Shown: piece after piece, positions 1 through 8,709 of the stretch
How the letters are laid out: every line of letters begins with the position of its first letter
How positions within the stretch are numbered: position 1 is the stretch's first letter
Assembly (NCBI GenBank): GCA_007130825.1
Contig: SLRT01000044.1
Span: 1-32,704 of the forward strand
Reading direction: 5' to 3'
Length of the DNA: 32,704 bases
Origin: Syntrophomonadaceae bacterium
GTDB lineage: Bacteria > Bacillota > Dethiobacteria > DTU022
Notes under the pieces: generated by a model
Databases searched by the model: none
Seen by the model: only the letters and a program-made list of their open reading frames with translations
What the model was told of the DNA's origin: nothing
Translations under genes and position numbers: made by a program

Positions 1-45
1 CTTCATCGGTTAATACTTCATCGGTTAATACTTCATCGGTTAATA
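1..45. repeat. 15-bp tandem repeat, at least 3 copies, inside yycH
   Basis: The unit CTTCATCGGTTAATA is repeated three times with no mismatch, starting exactly at the window edge, so more copies may lie beyond it. The unit is a multiple of three and encodes VLTDE on the minus strand, so copy-number change would keep the yycH frame. Confidence 0.95.
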
Positions 46-223
46 CAATCCTGGCCGGAGTAATAGTTTCTTCCAATGGCCGGGGTTTTTCCACATCGAC
101 ATGTTCATAAACTTCATCAGCACTTAATTCTGCCGGTTTTTGTCCATACCACAGTTGATAAGTTAAAAACAGGCTCAGGGCAACCAGGATAAGAAGTATT
201 ATGGTTTTAAGCTGTTCAATCAT
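1..223 (-). CDS. yycH: YycH-like WalK regulatory protein, N-terminal part (cut by window edge)
   Basis: This gene is not in the ORF track because it runs off the window. Translation from ATG 223-221 gives a short cytoplasmic start, one membrane segment (about residues 8-22) and the LFLTYQLW signature found at the YycH/WalH N-terminus. The protein family sits in the membrane and modulates WalK. The ATG overlaps the walK stop as ATGA, and GGAGG lies about 9 bases upstream. After about residue 60 the frame enters three exact copies of VLTDE, an unusual expansion that reaches the window edge. The identification rests on the N-terminus and on context. Confidence 0.75.
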   Translation of the reverse strand, partial: MIEQLKTIILLILVALSLFLTYQLWYGQKPAELSADEVYEHVDVEKPRPLEETITPARIVLTDEVLTDEVLTDE

Positions 224-2016
224 GACGAAAGATCCTCCTCACCAGGGGCCACGGGCAGCGTAAACCAAACCCTGGTCCCTAATCCGGGAGAGCTGTCTAT
301 CCAAATCTTACCACCATGAGCTTCAACCACTTTCCGGGCAATAGACAAACCCAGACCGGTTCCACCATAATCCCGAGAGCGGTTTTTTTCCACCCGATAA
401 AAACGTTCAAAAACCCGGGGCAGTTCATCTTCAGGTATTCCGCTTCCATTGTCTTCAATTAATACTTTTATGAAACGGCCCTGCCCTTTTGCGCTAATGT
501 TGATCTTTCCTTCCGGAGCTGTATACTTGAGGGCATTATTAAGCAGGTTGGAAAATACCCGCATGACCTTGTCCCGATCCACGGATACCCGGTAGAAATC
601 TGAATTAACCAGTACATTGATTTGGGGCAGTTTCAAACTAAGTTTTTGTTTGGCCTGATCCACAGCTTCCAAAGCAAGGTCCTTTAGGTCAACTTCTGTT
701 TTTTGCCAGTCAACCCTTCCGGAATCCATCTGCGACAAAACCAGCAGATCCTTGATCATGCTAACCATCCGTTCTGTTTCTTTAGACAGGACCTTCAAAA
801 AGCGATTGCGGACTTCCGGTTCTTCGGCAGCTCCGTCAAGCAGTGTATCCACATAGCTTTTTACTGTGGCCAGGGGTGTACGCAATTCATGAGAAACATC
901 GGCTACAAATTCTTCTTGGCGACGGGTCAACTCCCTTTCCCTGGTTATATCGTGAAGAACTATGAGCGTTCCATCAAGCTTGCCTTTGTCAATTTTAAAC
1001 GGCGCAATCTTAACCTGCATAGTACAATCCGGATCCTGGCTTGATATTTCAGCAGTTAGTGGTTTTTGATTTCGGATAAACCGGCGTGTTTCTTCTGAAC
1101 CGATCAAGCTCCTTAGCAAGCTAAAGCCAGAACAGTTTAGAGCGGGTATTTTTAAATTAAGGTTATTGATCAAACGCTGGGCAGAAGGATTAATTTGAAT
1201 CAAATATCCTTTGCCATTTAGAGCAGCTACCCCATCGCTCATATTATTAATAATTGCTTCCACTTTACTTTTTTCAGAAGACATTTCACCTATAGTATGA
1301 CTGAGCTGCTCTGCCAGGTAGTTAAAAGTTTCTCCCAACCTTCCTATTTCATCAGAGGTTTGAACTTCAATTTTACGAGAAAAATCGCCACCGGCCATGT
1401 CACGGGCCTGGCCGGTTACCTCTTTAATCGGAACGGTAATAGTTCTGGTTAATACCACACCCAGGATAAAGCTAACCGCCAGGGCAAGGCCGACTCCACT
1501 TAACATTATTGTTTTAACTTCGCTTAATGTATCGTCAACTGATTTCAGAGAACCACTTAAATAAATGACTCCAAGCGTACTTTGGTTGTTTTCAATCGGG
1601 TAAGCCATATAATAGCGCCTTTCCTCATTGAGCGGATCATAACGCAAATTGTCGCTCAAGTTACCGGCCAAGGCACGGGTTATTTCATCACGTATTAACC
1701 GGCGCCCAATTACGGCCTGACTGCCCGAGGTCCCGACGATTTGAGCATGGTTGTCTAAAACAATAATTTCCATTTCATGCAGATCCCTGAATTCACGAGC
1801 CAGGCGGACAGTATCGTCAGCCCATGCTTCCCCTCTGCCAAAATCAGGTTTCATGAATGCGGAAAGTAGACTGGCCTGATTTTCTACATTTTCCTTATAA
1901 TTGCGCAGGTAGTATTGCTCCAGTGACTGGACCAGATAGACACTGATCAACTGCAAGGAAAAAAGTATAAGCGTAAGGTAGATAAAAATTATTTTCCACT
2001 GGAGACTGTTAAACAT
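220..2016 (-). CDS. walK: WalK-type sensor histidine kinase
   Basis: This is the membrane sensor kinase of the WalRK system that controls cell-wall hydrolases in Bacillota. Visible layout: membrane segment at about 9-29, extracellular sensor region to about 168, second membrane segment at about 170-190, HAMP at about 190-243, PAS at about 250-355, HisKA with the phospho-acceptor in VSHELRTPL (H376), then HATPase with the N box (about 490-498), DNGSGIP (522-528) and GGTGLGLSI (551-559). At 598 aa it is close to the usual WalK length. It starts one base after the walR stop and overlaps yycH by ATGA, so the three are an operon. Its own Shine-Dalgarno site is weak, which fits coupling to walR. 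Confidence 0.93.
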   Translation of the reverse strand: MFNSLQWKIIFIYLTLILFSLQLISVYLVQSLEQYYLRNYKENVENQASLLSAFMKPDFGRGEAWADDTVRLAREFRDLHEMEIIVLDNHAQIVGTSGSQAVIGRRLIRDEITRALAGNLSDNLRYDPLNEERRYYMAYPIENNQSTLGVIYLSGSLKSVDDTLSEVKTIMLSGVGLALAVSFILGVVLTRTITVPIKEVTGQARDMAGGDFSRKIEVQTSDEIGRLGETFNYLAEQLSHTIGEMSSEKSKVEAIINNMSDGVAALNGKGYLIQINPSAQRLINNLNLKIPALNCSGFSLLRSLIGSEETRRFIRNQKPLTAEISSQDPDCTMQVKIAPFKIDKGKLDGTLIVLHDITRERELTRRQEEFVADVSHELRTPLATVKSYVDTLLDGAAEEPEVRNRFLKVLSKETERMVSMIKDLLVLSQMDSGRVDWQKTEVDLKDLALEAVDQAKQKLSLKLPQINVLVNSDFYRVSVDRDKVMRVFSNLLNNALKYTAPEGKINISAKGQGRFIKVLIEDNGSGIPEDELPRVFERFYRVEKNRSRDYGGTGLGLSIARKVVEAHGGKIWIDSSPGLGTRVWFTLPVAPGEEDLSS

Positions 2017-2017
2017 T

Positions 2018-2713
2018 TTAAATCGGCCTGAAGTAATAGCCTATACCCCTTTTTGTTTTAATGAAATCAGGGTTGGCCGGATCTTGTTCCAGTTTTTCGC
2101 GCAACCTTCTTACTGTTACATCGACCGTCCGATCCTCCCCAATATAATCATAGCCCCAAACCTGATCCAGAAGCTGCTCCCTGCTAAACACAAAACCCGG
2201 TTTCGTCATTAGATGGACCAGCAGATCATATTCCCGCAGGGTTAACTCTACGGGTTTATCCAGATTATAAACCTGCACCTCATCTTGATCCACCACTAAA
2301 GGACCTACTTTTAACCGGCTTTTCCCCTGATTGGTCAATTGTTGTTCCGGTTTACCACGGCGTAAAAGAGCCTTGACACGTGCAGTTACTTCACGGGCGC
2401 TGAAAGGCTTGGTTACATAATCATCGGCTCCCAGTTCAAGGCCGAGCACTTTATCCATTTCCATCTCCTTGGCTGTTAACATAATTATTGGTATGTTCCA
2501 TTTTGAATGCACTTCGCGGCAAACAGCAAATCCATCTTTTTTGGGAAGCATTATATCCAAAACAATCAAGTTCGGGTTTTCAACTTCAACCATATTAAGA
2601 GCTTCTTCGCCGTCAAAAGCTGTGACTACCCGGTAACCCTCTTTTTCCAGGTTGTACTTTAAAATTTCCACAATCGGCTTTTCATCATCAACTACCAAAA
2701 TTTTGCTGGTCAA
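2018..2713 (-). CDS. walR: WalR-type OmpR-family response regulator
   Basis: This is the DNA-binding partner of WalK. The receiver domain begins with ILVVDDEKP and has the phospho-acceptor in VLDIMLPKKDG and the conserved Lys in VTKPFS. A winged-helix OmpR/PhoB domain follows (about 130-230, with REYDLL and RTVDVTVRRLREK). The track ORF starts at 2785, but I prefer TTG at 2713, with GGAGTGG a few bases upstream. That gives 231 aa and puts the start just before the receiver, as in other WalR proteins. The gene lies 152 bases after the G5/M23 gene, beyond a terminator, and leads the walRK-yycH operon. Confidence 0.92.
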   Translation of the reverse strand: MTSKILVVDDEKPIVEILKYNLEKEGYRVVTAFDGEEALNMVEVENPNLIVLDIMLPKKDGFAVCREVHSKWNIPIIMLTAKEMEMDKVLGLELGADDYVTKPFSAREVTARVKALLRRGKPEQQLTNQGKSRLKVGPLVVDQDEVQVYNLDKPVELTLREYDLLVHLMTKPGFVFSREQLLDQVWGYDYIGEDRTVDVTVRRLREKLEQDPANPDFIKTKRGIGYYFRPI

Positions 2714-2737
2714 ATAAACCACTCCGTTATTGTAGTA

Positions 2738-2766
2738 AACATAAAACTTCGCCCTGTTGATGTAAA
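2738..2766 (-). promoter_or_regulatory. Possible walR promoter
   Basis: On the minus strand TTTACA and TATGTT are separated by 17 bases. The start point would fall near 2731, about 18 bases before the preferred TTG start of walR. A second candidate (TTGGAG, 17 bases, TATAAA) overlaps the upstream terminator. Confidence 0.35.
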
Positions 2767-2811
2767 AACCCTGCAAGCAAAACAATTCACTTAACCATTA
2801 AATTTATACAC

Positions 2812-2842
2812 GTAAAAATGCCCTTCTCCAACGGTAGAAGGG
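2812..2842 (-). terminator. Intrinsic terminator after the G5/M23 peptidase gene
   Basis: The minus strand shows CCCTTCT, an 8-base loop, AGAAGGG, and then CATTTTT. This 7-bp stem with a U-run lies just downstream of the peptidase stop and separates it from walR. Confidence 0.7.
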
Positions 2843-2865
2843 AGAAAAAATTCGCTTGATCGTGG

Positions 2866-4356
2866 TTACGGTTCGAAAAACTGTAGGGGATCAATTGGTT
2901 TATGTTGATAGTAGGCGCGCCATTCTCCGCTGCCGTCATCACGTCGAACCTCAAAATGCAGGTGAGGTCCGGTAGAACGACCGGTTGAGCCAACTTCAGC
3001 TATAACATCACCCTGTGCTACACGATCACCCTTAGAAACATGGTTAACACTATTATGCAGGTAAAGAGTCCAGTATGCACCATGATATAATACCAGGTAA
3101 TTTCCCTGGGCACCTCCGTAACCGGAAAACCAAACCACACCACAGTCAGCCGCCAAAACATTTATACCTCTATCGGTATCAATGTCAATACCGGTGTGCC
3201 AGGAACTAAAACCCCTTCCAGGCGTAATTTCTCCCCCTCCTTCAACCGGCCATATAAATTGGCCCGTTCCTTTGGATGGTAATTGCGCGGTGCCATGAGT
3301 TTCGATTTGGGTTACAGGCTCTTCAAGAATCTTTTCACTAAACTTCGTTCTTTCAACTTCAACCCCGTTTTCACGGGTTATATGATATATTACTTCTTTC
3401 TTACCTTCCTGACCAGGTGAGGTGATTTCTTCTTGAATTAACCACATGTCATCATCATAAACTATTTCCACCGTGAAAGGTATTACATCAGTAACCGTAA
3501 CTTCTTCAACAGTTTTAACATTCACTCCAGCATTATTTGTAAATGTTTCTTCATTCCCGGAAGATTGTTTTTCCGGGTCGCCAACTGATAATTGAGGATC
3601 CTGCTGATCGGAACCGTAAGAACTAGTGCTGCTTAATAAACTTTGGTCAGGTTGCTCTGACACAAAAGAAGCATAAAAGGCCTGCTCTTCATTATTGTCA
3701 TTATCAACCAGCAGAGAAACGACTTCTTCAGCTGTAAAAATGCTTTTTGGTGATACAGAACAGGCCTCTAGATCAACATCCCCAACTACAGAGGCTTCCA
3801 AATACTTGGACCCGTTTATCTCATTTGTGTAAAAGGCTTCAAGATGATCAATAACTTCATCCAAAACTTCTTCTGATGTAACCGGAACAAGAGGAACATC
3901 ATCTACAGTAATCATCTTGGCGTCTGTGACAAAAGTAATCTGCTGCCTGATTAAATCGCGGATAATATCTGGTTCTAATTGCTCCGCCGGCCCGATAAAT
4001 ACTTTGATCAGGTCAATTTCTATTTCCGGTTGCACGCGCATTCCATAAAGTTCACTACAGCGGTCAGTAATGTCAGCCACAAAAACTTCCACCTCTTCTG
4101 CATCGCTCACAAAACCTATTTCCCGATCATCGAGCAACACAAGGTAAGCATAGTTGCCCGGGTAATGGTACAGGCCCAGCAGCATTATCAAGGTGAGAGA
4201 AGAAAAGAACAGGAAGTGTGACGGGCGAATAATTCTGACCCGGAAGCATACTGTTAATTTATCAAATAATCGCTTTAGTGTCGATTTAAATGCGGTAGGA
4301 GTTTTATTTTTTAACTTCTTTCCCGCAGGCAAAAAAAGAATTGACCTGGGTTTCAT
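2866..4356 (-). CDS. Membrane-anchored G5/M23 cell-wall endopeptidase
   Basis: A predicted wall peptidase of 496 aa. It has a basic cytoplasmic tail (1-47), one membrane segment (about 48-63), an extracytoplasmic region of about 200 residues, a low-complexity Ser/Gln/Asp linker (about 230-270), a G5-like domain (about 280-356) and an M23 domain (about 370-490). The M23 metal ligands are visible in HTGID (H387, D391) and HLHF (H465, H467). M23 enzymes cleave peptide cross-links of peptidoglycan, and G5 domains are usually wall-binding. AAAGGA lies 8 bases before the ATG. Placement beside walRK, which controls wall hydrolases, fits the role. The exact substrate bond is not deducible. Confidence 0.88.
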   Translation of the reverse strand: MKPRSILFLPAGKKLKNKTPTAFKSTLKRLFDKLTVCFRVRIIRPSHFLFFSSLTLIMLLGLYHYPGNYAYLVLLDDREIGFVSDAEEVEVFVADITDRCSELYGMRVQPEIEIDLIKVFIGPAEQLEPDIIRDLIRQQITFVTDAKMITVDDVPLVPVTSEEVLDEVIDHLEAFYTNEINGSKYLEASVVGDVDLEACSVSPKSIFTAEEVVSLLVDNDNNEEQAFYASFVSEQPDQSLLSSTSSYGSDQQDPQLSVGDPEKQSSGNEETFTNNAGVNVKTVEEVTVTDVIPFTVEIVYDDDMWLIQEEITSPGQEGKKEVIYHITRENGVEVERTKFSEKILEEPVTQIETHGTAQLPSKGTGQFIWPVEGGGEITPGRGFSSWHTGIDIDTDRGINVLAADCGVVWFSGYGGAQGNYLVLYHGAYWTLYLHNSVNHVSKGDRVAQGDVIAEVGSTGRSTGPHLHFEVRRDDGSGEWRAYYQHKPIDPLQFFEP

Positions 4357-4678
4357 TAGTATATTCCTTTCTGTATTTCATGTTGTCGTTATTATAATAA
4401 GAAATATTCACAGACCAGGCCACATGGTCACATGGTCACATCAGTCAAATCTGGATTTAATTATTATACTATTCGACATTGATTTATTTATTCCTCCCCG
4501 GATGTATTTCCATGAACTTTACTATAACATATTTCCATGAGAGTAAGCGCGCCCCTGTATCATTTACGCCTTCTTTATAGCTGCTGGACTTTTAAGGGAA
4601 AAACAAAACCTGATCACCTTATAAGCTTCCCTGTAAAATGTAAAAGACTTTAATAGATAGGATAATAACCGGAAGGCA
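4357..4678. other. Intergenic region between glcD and the G5/M23 gene
   Basis: This 322-base AT-rich stretch has no convincing gene. On the minus strand it holds a TATAAT (near 4393) with no good -35 box, a repeat of CATGGAAATA, and a 12-codon frame (4441-4479) preceded by GGGGAGG at long spacing. The 8-bp unit CACATGGT is repeated about 2.6 times at 4421-4441. I found no clear terminator for glcD. Confidence 0.6.
4421..4441. repeat. Short 8-bp tandem repeat
   Basis: CACATGGT occurs twice in full plus CACAT, in the leader region of the G5/M23 gene. No function is visible. Confidence 0.8.
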
Positions 4679-6109
4679 TTACTCGATTATTTTTCCGGGG
4701 TTTAGTATGTTTAGCGGATCCAGCGCGAGTTTGATTCGCTTCATAGTGGCTATTTCAGCATCACCCATGACCAGCGGAAGATATTTGCTGCGCTTATGAC
4801 CAATACCATGCTCGCCGCTAATGGTTCCGCCCAGTTCCTTTGCCAGGATATATAGTTCTGAGAGGATATCGGGAAGGATTTTCTTGCAGCGCTGCAGATC
4901 GTCTGAAGGTTTTTTAATCACGGTTACATGCAGGTTACCGTCTCCCACATGACCGAAACTCGGTATCAGTAGACCGTATTTTTCCGACAGGTCCTGTAAA
5001 CGGGGGATCACCTCTATAATGCTTGCGGGCGGCACTACAATATCTTCTGCACTTAAAATGTCACCAAGAGCATTATAAGCATCTCCGGCGTTTTTACGTA
5101 CTCGCCAGATTTTTTCCTGATCTCTGGGGCCCTCGCCCACAAAAGAATCCAGCGCTCCGCACTCCTGGCACAAATTGTCAATTTTTAGGCACTCATCCAG
5201 TACCTGCTCCCTGTTGTTGCCGTCCAATTCGATTAGCAAAATAGCAGCGGCACCGGCATAACTCTCCTTTTCTCCCAGATAATTACAGGTTATTTCCAGG
5301 GATAGCTTGTCCATAAATTCCACGCCGGCAGGAATAAGGCGAAGATCGGTCATTATCTGCGGTGTAACCTGTAAGGCGGATTCCACATCCGGGAAAAGCA
5401 CCAGCATATCAATCGTGGCTTGCGGCAGGGGCAGGAGCTTCAATATGATCTTGCTGAAAATGCCCAGGGTGCCTTCTGAGCCAACCATCATTTGGACCAT
5501 GTTGTAGCCGGTTACATCTTTCACTCTTTTACCGCCAAACTGCACAACTTCGCCGGTAGGCAGAACGACCTCTAATCCGAGAACATAACGCCCGGTCACA
5601 CCGTATTTAAGAGCCCTCCCTCCACCAGAGTTTTCAGCAACATTACCGCCAATAAAGCAGGTTTCCAGGCTCATCGGATACCCGGCAAAAAAAAGACCCT
5701 CCTCTTTAACCCTGTTGTTGAGGTCATTAGTGACAACACCCGGCTCTGCGATCACCACCATGTTCTTCCGGTCAATTTCTAAGATACGATTCATCTTTTC
5801 CATAGAAACGAGTATCCCGCCGTATAACGGGACCGCGCCACCGGAGAGTCCGCTGCCGGCCCCGCGGGGAGTAACGGGTATTTTTTCAGCGTTGGCCAGT
5901 TTCATAATCGCAGCTATTTCTTCTGCTGACTGAACCAAAACCACAACTTCAGGGTTGTGAGCATATTCTTTTGCGTTGACTTCATCGTGAGAATAAGGCT
6001 CGATCTTTTCTGCGTCCCTGTAAATTACTCTTTTATCGCTGACAATATCCTTTAGTCGCCGCACGACATCATCGGTCACTGCAGCATAATTGTATTGTGC
6101 ATCCAACAT
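4679..6109 (-). CDS. glcD: GlcD-type FAD-linked 2-hydroxyacid dehydrogenase (D-lactate/glycolate oxidase family)
   Basis: The family oxidises a D-2-hydroxyacid such as D-lactate or glycolate to the 2-oxoacid, with FAD. The N-terminal half has the PCMH FAD-binding fold, seen in PVTPRGAGSGLSGGA and in GGNVAENSGGGRALKYG. The C-terminal FAD-oxidase domain has FGHVGDGNLHV and SGEHGIGHKR. The track ORF starts at 6148; I prefer ATG 6109, because GGGAGG lies just upstream and the protein becomes 476 aa, a usual length. No iron-sulfur partner (GlcF type) is in the window. It lies 154 bases after livF and is probably the last gene of the transporter cluster. The true substrate is not shown by sequence. 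Confidence 0.88.
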   Translation of the reverse strand: MLDAQYNYAAVTDDVVRRLKDIVSDKRVIYRDAEKIEPYSHDEVNAKEYAHNPEVVVLVQSAEEIAAIMKLANAEKIPVTPRGAGSGLSGGAVPLYGGILVSMEKMNRILEIDRKNMVVIAEPGVVTNDLNNRVKEEGLFFAGYPMSLETCFIGGNVAENSGGGRALKYGVTGRYVLGLEVVLPTGEVVQFGGKRVKDVTGYNMVQMMVGSEGTLGIFSKIILKLLPLPQATIDMLVLFPDVESALQVTPQIMTDLRLIPAGVEFMDKLSLEITCNYLGEKESYAGAAAILLIELDGNNREQVLDECLKIDNLCQECGALDSFVGEGPRDQEKIWRVRKNAGDAYNALGDILSAEDIVVPPASIIEVIPRLQDLSEKYGLLIPSFGHVGDGNLHVTVIKKPSDDLQRCKKILPDILSELYILAKELGGTISGEHGIGHKRSKYLPLVMGDAEIATMKRIKLALDPLNILNPGKIIE

Positions 6110-6263
6110 ACGCCCTCCCAAATTTAAATACTGTAAACACCATAACAATATGCAGAAAAAGACTCCGTATCGGCTGCTTATCTATCTAGAGCCATTCCCT
6201 ACTCTTATTTTACAGGCAACACTTCAATACAGCTCCGCTAAAAAAAGCCCACCCCGGCCTAGC

Positions 6264-6968
6264 CTAGACCAGCAAATATTTACGACTGATCTCCTCGTTT
6301 TCCTCCAGCTCCTTGACAGTTCCCTGGAAGCGTACTTCACCGCGATCTATAACATAAACCCGGTTGGCCAATTTAAGCGCCGCACGAACATTCTGTTCGG
6401 TTATGAGGATGGAAAGCCCTTCCTTACGCAAACGCTCAATTTGGACAACAAGTTCGCGTACAACCAGTGGCGCCAAACCTTCCAAAGGCTCGTCCAGGAG
6501 AAGATAATCCGGGTTACCCATAAGCGCCCGCGCCACGGCAAGCATTTGCTGTTCTCCACCGCTGCAAAATCCTCCTTGCCGGCAGTCAAGTTCACGCAGG
6601 GGTGGAAACAGTTCGTAGATTTTCTCCTTGTTCCAATTGCTGCGCCCACGGCCACGGCCGGCATGGGCCGCGATATCCAGGTTCTCTTCCACGGTCAGAT
6701 CCGGAAATATTCTCCGGTTGTCGGGCACAAAGGCCAACCCCATCTTGGCAATCTTGAATACAGGCAGTCTTGTAATATCTTTACCATTAAAATATACCTT
6801 GCCCTGGCTGGGCGGCGTAAATGACATGATGCTGCGCATGATGGTGGTTTTACCCGCACCGTTGCGGCCCAGGACGCAAACAATTTCGCCCTTCCGGACC
6901 TCCAGCGTAACTCCAAACAGGATATGGCTCAAACCATAGTATGTATGGATATCTTTAACTTCCAGCAT
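6264..6968 (-). CDS. livF: LivF-type ABC transporter ATPase
   Basis: One of the two ATPases of a branched-chain amino acid (HAAT/LIV) type importer. Walker A is GRNGAGKTT, the signature is CSGGEQQ, and Walker B is YLLLDEPLEGL, followed by a switch His region (ITEQN). At 234 aa it has the usual LivF length. The ATG overlaps the livG stop (ATGA), so the two are translationally coupled. A run of seven T follows a short GC-rich stretch just after the stop, but the stem is too weak to call a terminator with confidence. Confidence 0.92.
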   Translation of the reverse strand: MLEVKDIHTYYGLSHILFGVTLEVRKGEIVCVLGRNGAGKTTIMRSIMSFTPPSQGKVYFNGKDITRLPVFKIAKMGLAFVPDNRRIFPDLTVEENLDIAAHAGRGRGRSNWNKEKIYELFPPLRELDCRQGGFCSGGEQQMLAVARALMGNPDYLLLDEPLEGLAPLVVRELVVQIERLRKEGLSILITEQNVRAALKLANRVYVIDRGEVRFQGTVKELEENEEISRKYLLV

Positions 6969-7705
6969 CAGGATTCCTCCCCCAGGTAAGCGGCCTGCAC
7001 CTGTTTGTCGGCCCGCACTTCAGCAGGCAAGCCTTGTGCAATAGTCCGCCCCTGTTGCATAACCATAATTTTTTCGGCTATATCGAAAACAACATTCATA
7101 TTGTGTTCAGTAAAAAGAATAAAAAGCTTCTCCTTTTCGGCCAGATCCCGAATCAGGCGGAGCGTAGATATGGTCTCTTCAGGCGACATTCCAGCCGTCG
7201 GTTCATCCAGCATAAGCATCTCTGGTTTATTTCCTAAAGCAATGGCCATCTCCAATATTTTTTGGTCGCCATAAGAAAGATACGTACATTGGATGCCGGC
7301 ATAATCAGCCAAGCCCACTTTTTCCAAAATGCTGTAGGTTTCTTCTTCCAACATTGCTTTAGAAGGAGTTAACATCTTTAGCACTTTTTTCTGTTGGGAA
7401 AGCAGGGCCACCTGCACATTCTCATAAACGGTCAGCTGTGGAAATATATTTATTAATTGAAAAGAGCGGGAAAGGCCTTTGTGACAAATCCGATGAGGCG
7501 CCAGACCGGTGATATCTTGATTTTTAAACCAAACCTTCCCCCTTGTTGGACTCAGGTGACCGGTGATAAGATTAAACAGTGTGGTTTTGCCTGCTCCGTT
7601 GGGGCCGATAACAGCTACGACTCGTTCTTTGTCAAGGGAAAGTTCGACCCCGTTAACGGCCATAAAACCATCGAAAGATTTTTCCAGTTTCTCAACTCTA
7701 AGCAT
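6968..7705 (-). CDS. livG: LivG-type ABC transporter ATPase
   Basis: The second ATPase of the LIV-type importer. Walker A is GPNGAGKTTLFN. The signature region is LSYGDQ, the LivG-type variant of LSGGQ. Walker B is MLMLDEPTAGM, and the switch region is FTEHNM. It is 245 aa, close to the family norm of about 250. GGGGGAG sits 8 bases before the ATG. It lies 16 bases after livM and overlaps livF. Family homologs act in the cytoplasm on the LivHM permease pair. Confidence 0.92.
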   Translation of the reverse strand: MLRVEKLEKSFDGFMAVNGVELSLDKERVVAVIGPNGAGKTTLFNLITGHLSPTRGKVWFKNQDITGLAPHRICHKGLSRSFQLINIFPQLTVYENVQVALLSQQKKVLKMLTPSKAMLEEETYSILEKVGLADYAGIQCTYLSYGDQKILEMAIALGNKPEMLMLDEPTAGMSPEETISTLRLIRDLAEKEKLFILFTEHNMNVVFDIAEKIMVMQQGRTIAQGLPAEVRADKQVQAAYLGEES

Positions 7706-7721
7706 ATCTTTTCTCCCCCTC

Positions 7722-8696
7722 TCAGACAGTTTTATTTCGGATCTTGCTCGTTATCTTTTCCTCGACAAATCCCAGCACTCCCTGCGGGAGGAACAAAAGC
7801 ATTATGATTTTGATACTTCCCAAAAACAGAAGCCAGTACTCCGTGAAAATTCCAAAAAAAGTGGCCAGCAGGGTCAATGCCACTGCTCCGAATGCCGGTC
7901 CGAGGAAGGTAAACATGCCGCCCAGAAGAACCATGATCAAAATCTCCACCGAGTGCGTCCAAAACATTATCGGCGGCGCCACAGAGCGTTCCAGTATTAC
8001 AAATAACACTCCGGCAATACCGGCAAAACCTCCCCCCATCACAAAAGCGATCAGGCGATGGTTCCGGATATTGATACCCACACTCTCACAACGCTGTGGA
8101 TTATCCCGAACTGCCTGCAGTGTCAACCCGAAAGGTGACTTGACCACCCTGTAAATTAACAGTAAGGAAACTATCACCACGGCTAATATTACATAATAAG
8201 CCCCGATCTCGGACCGGATCATATCAGGCACAGGAATAGCATGAATACCGTCATCTCCGCCGGTGAAGTCATACCATCGGTAAACAATAGCCCACACCAA
8301 TTGGCCCATGGCCAGGGTAAGAAAACCGAAATAAAGGCCTCGGAGACGGACACAAATCCAGCCGATAAAAAGAGCTAAAATTAATGCAGATAACAAAGCG
8401 ACGGCTGCTGCCGGTAAAACCGGCGTTCCGGTTTCTTTCAACAAAATAGCAAAGGAGTAGGCTCCTACCCCGTAAAAAGTAGCCTGGTGAAGAACCAGCA
8501 AACCTCCGTAGCCTAAAGGTAAATTCAAACTGGTGGCAAATAGAATGGTCACAAGGATAAGGGTGGCAAGATAGAGGTAGTAACGGGAAAGGTAAGCAGG
8601 GGCAAAGAGCAATACAATAACAATTATGCCAATAGAAATCAGCTTGACCCAGGACATTTTTCTTTCGATAGACATATCTCCCATGATATTTAACAT
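7722..8696 (-). CDS. livM: LivM-type ABC transporter permease
   Basis: An integral membrane permease with about eight to ten hydrophobic segments and the family motif around LPLGYGGLLVLHQATFYGVGAY. A cytoplasmic loop (VGINIRNHRLIAFVMGG) corresponds to the ATPase contact region of LivM proteins. At 324 aa it is in the usual range. AAGGAGG precedes the ATG by 8 bases. It starts 13 bases after the livH stop. The family carries branched-chain amino acids, amides, urea or small carboxylates, so the sequence alone does not fix the substrate. Confidence 0.9.
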   Translation of the reverse strand: MLNIMGDMSIERKMSWVKLISIGIIVIVLLFAPAYLSRYYLYLATLILVTILFATSLNLPLGYGGLLVLHQATFYGVGAYSFAILLKETGTPVLPAAAVALLSALILALFIGWICVRLRGLYFGFLTLAMGQLVWAIVYRWYDFTGGDDGIHAIPVPDMIRSEIGAYYVILAVVIVSLLLIYRVVKSPFGLTLQAVRDNPQRCESVGINIRNHRLIAFVMGGGFAGIAGVLFVILERSVAPPIMFWTHSVEILIMVLLGGMFTFLGPAFGAVALTLLATFFGIFTEYWLLFLGSIKIIMLLFLPQGVLGFVEEKITSKIRNKTV

Positions 8697-8709
8697 CTTT
8701 ATCCCCTCC

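Noticed and set aside
1-45. CRISPR-like repeat at the window start
   Set aside because: Units are contiguous with no spacers and keep the yycH frame, so it is a coding tandem repeat.
703-1044. Plus-strand ORF inside walK, and similar ORFs opposite other genes
   Set aside because: Shadow frames of conserved genes, with no Shine-Dalgarno site and no recognisable domain.
4441-4479. 12-codon frame before the G5/M23 gene
   Set aside because: GGGGAGG is about 13 bases away, too far, and the peptide has no leader-like feature.
6401-6664. Minus-strand ORFs in other frames inside livF and livM
   Set aside because: Overlap fully with ABC transporter genes whose motifs are clear in the main frame.
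6090-6824. 244-aa plus-strand ORF opposite livF and the glcD start
   Set aside because: It lies antisense to two well-recognised genes, has no family motif, and its frame is a by-product of their codon pattern.
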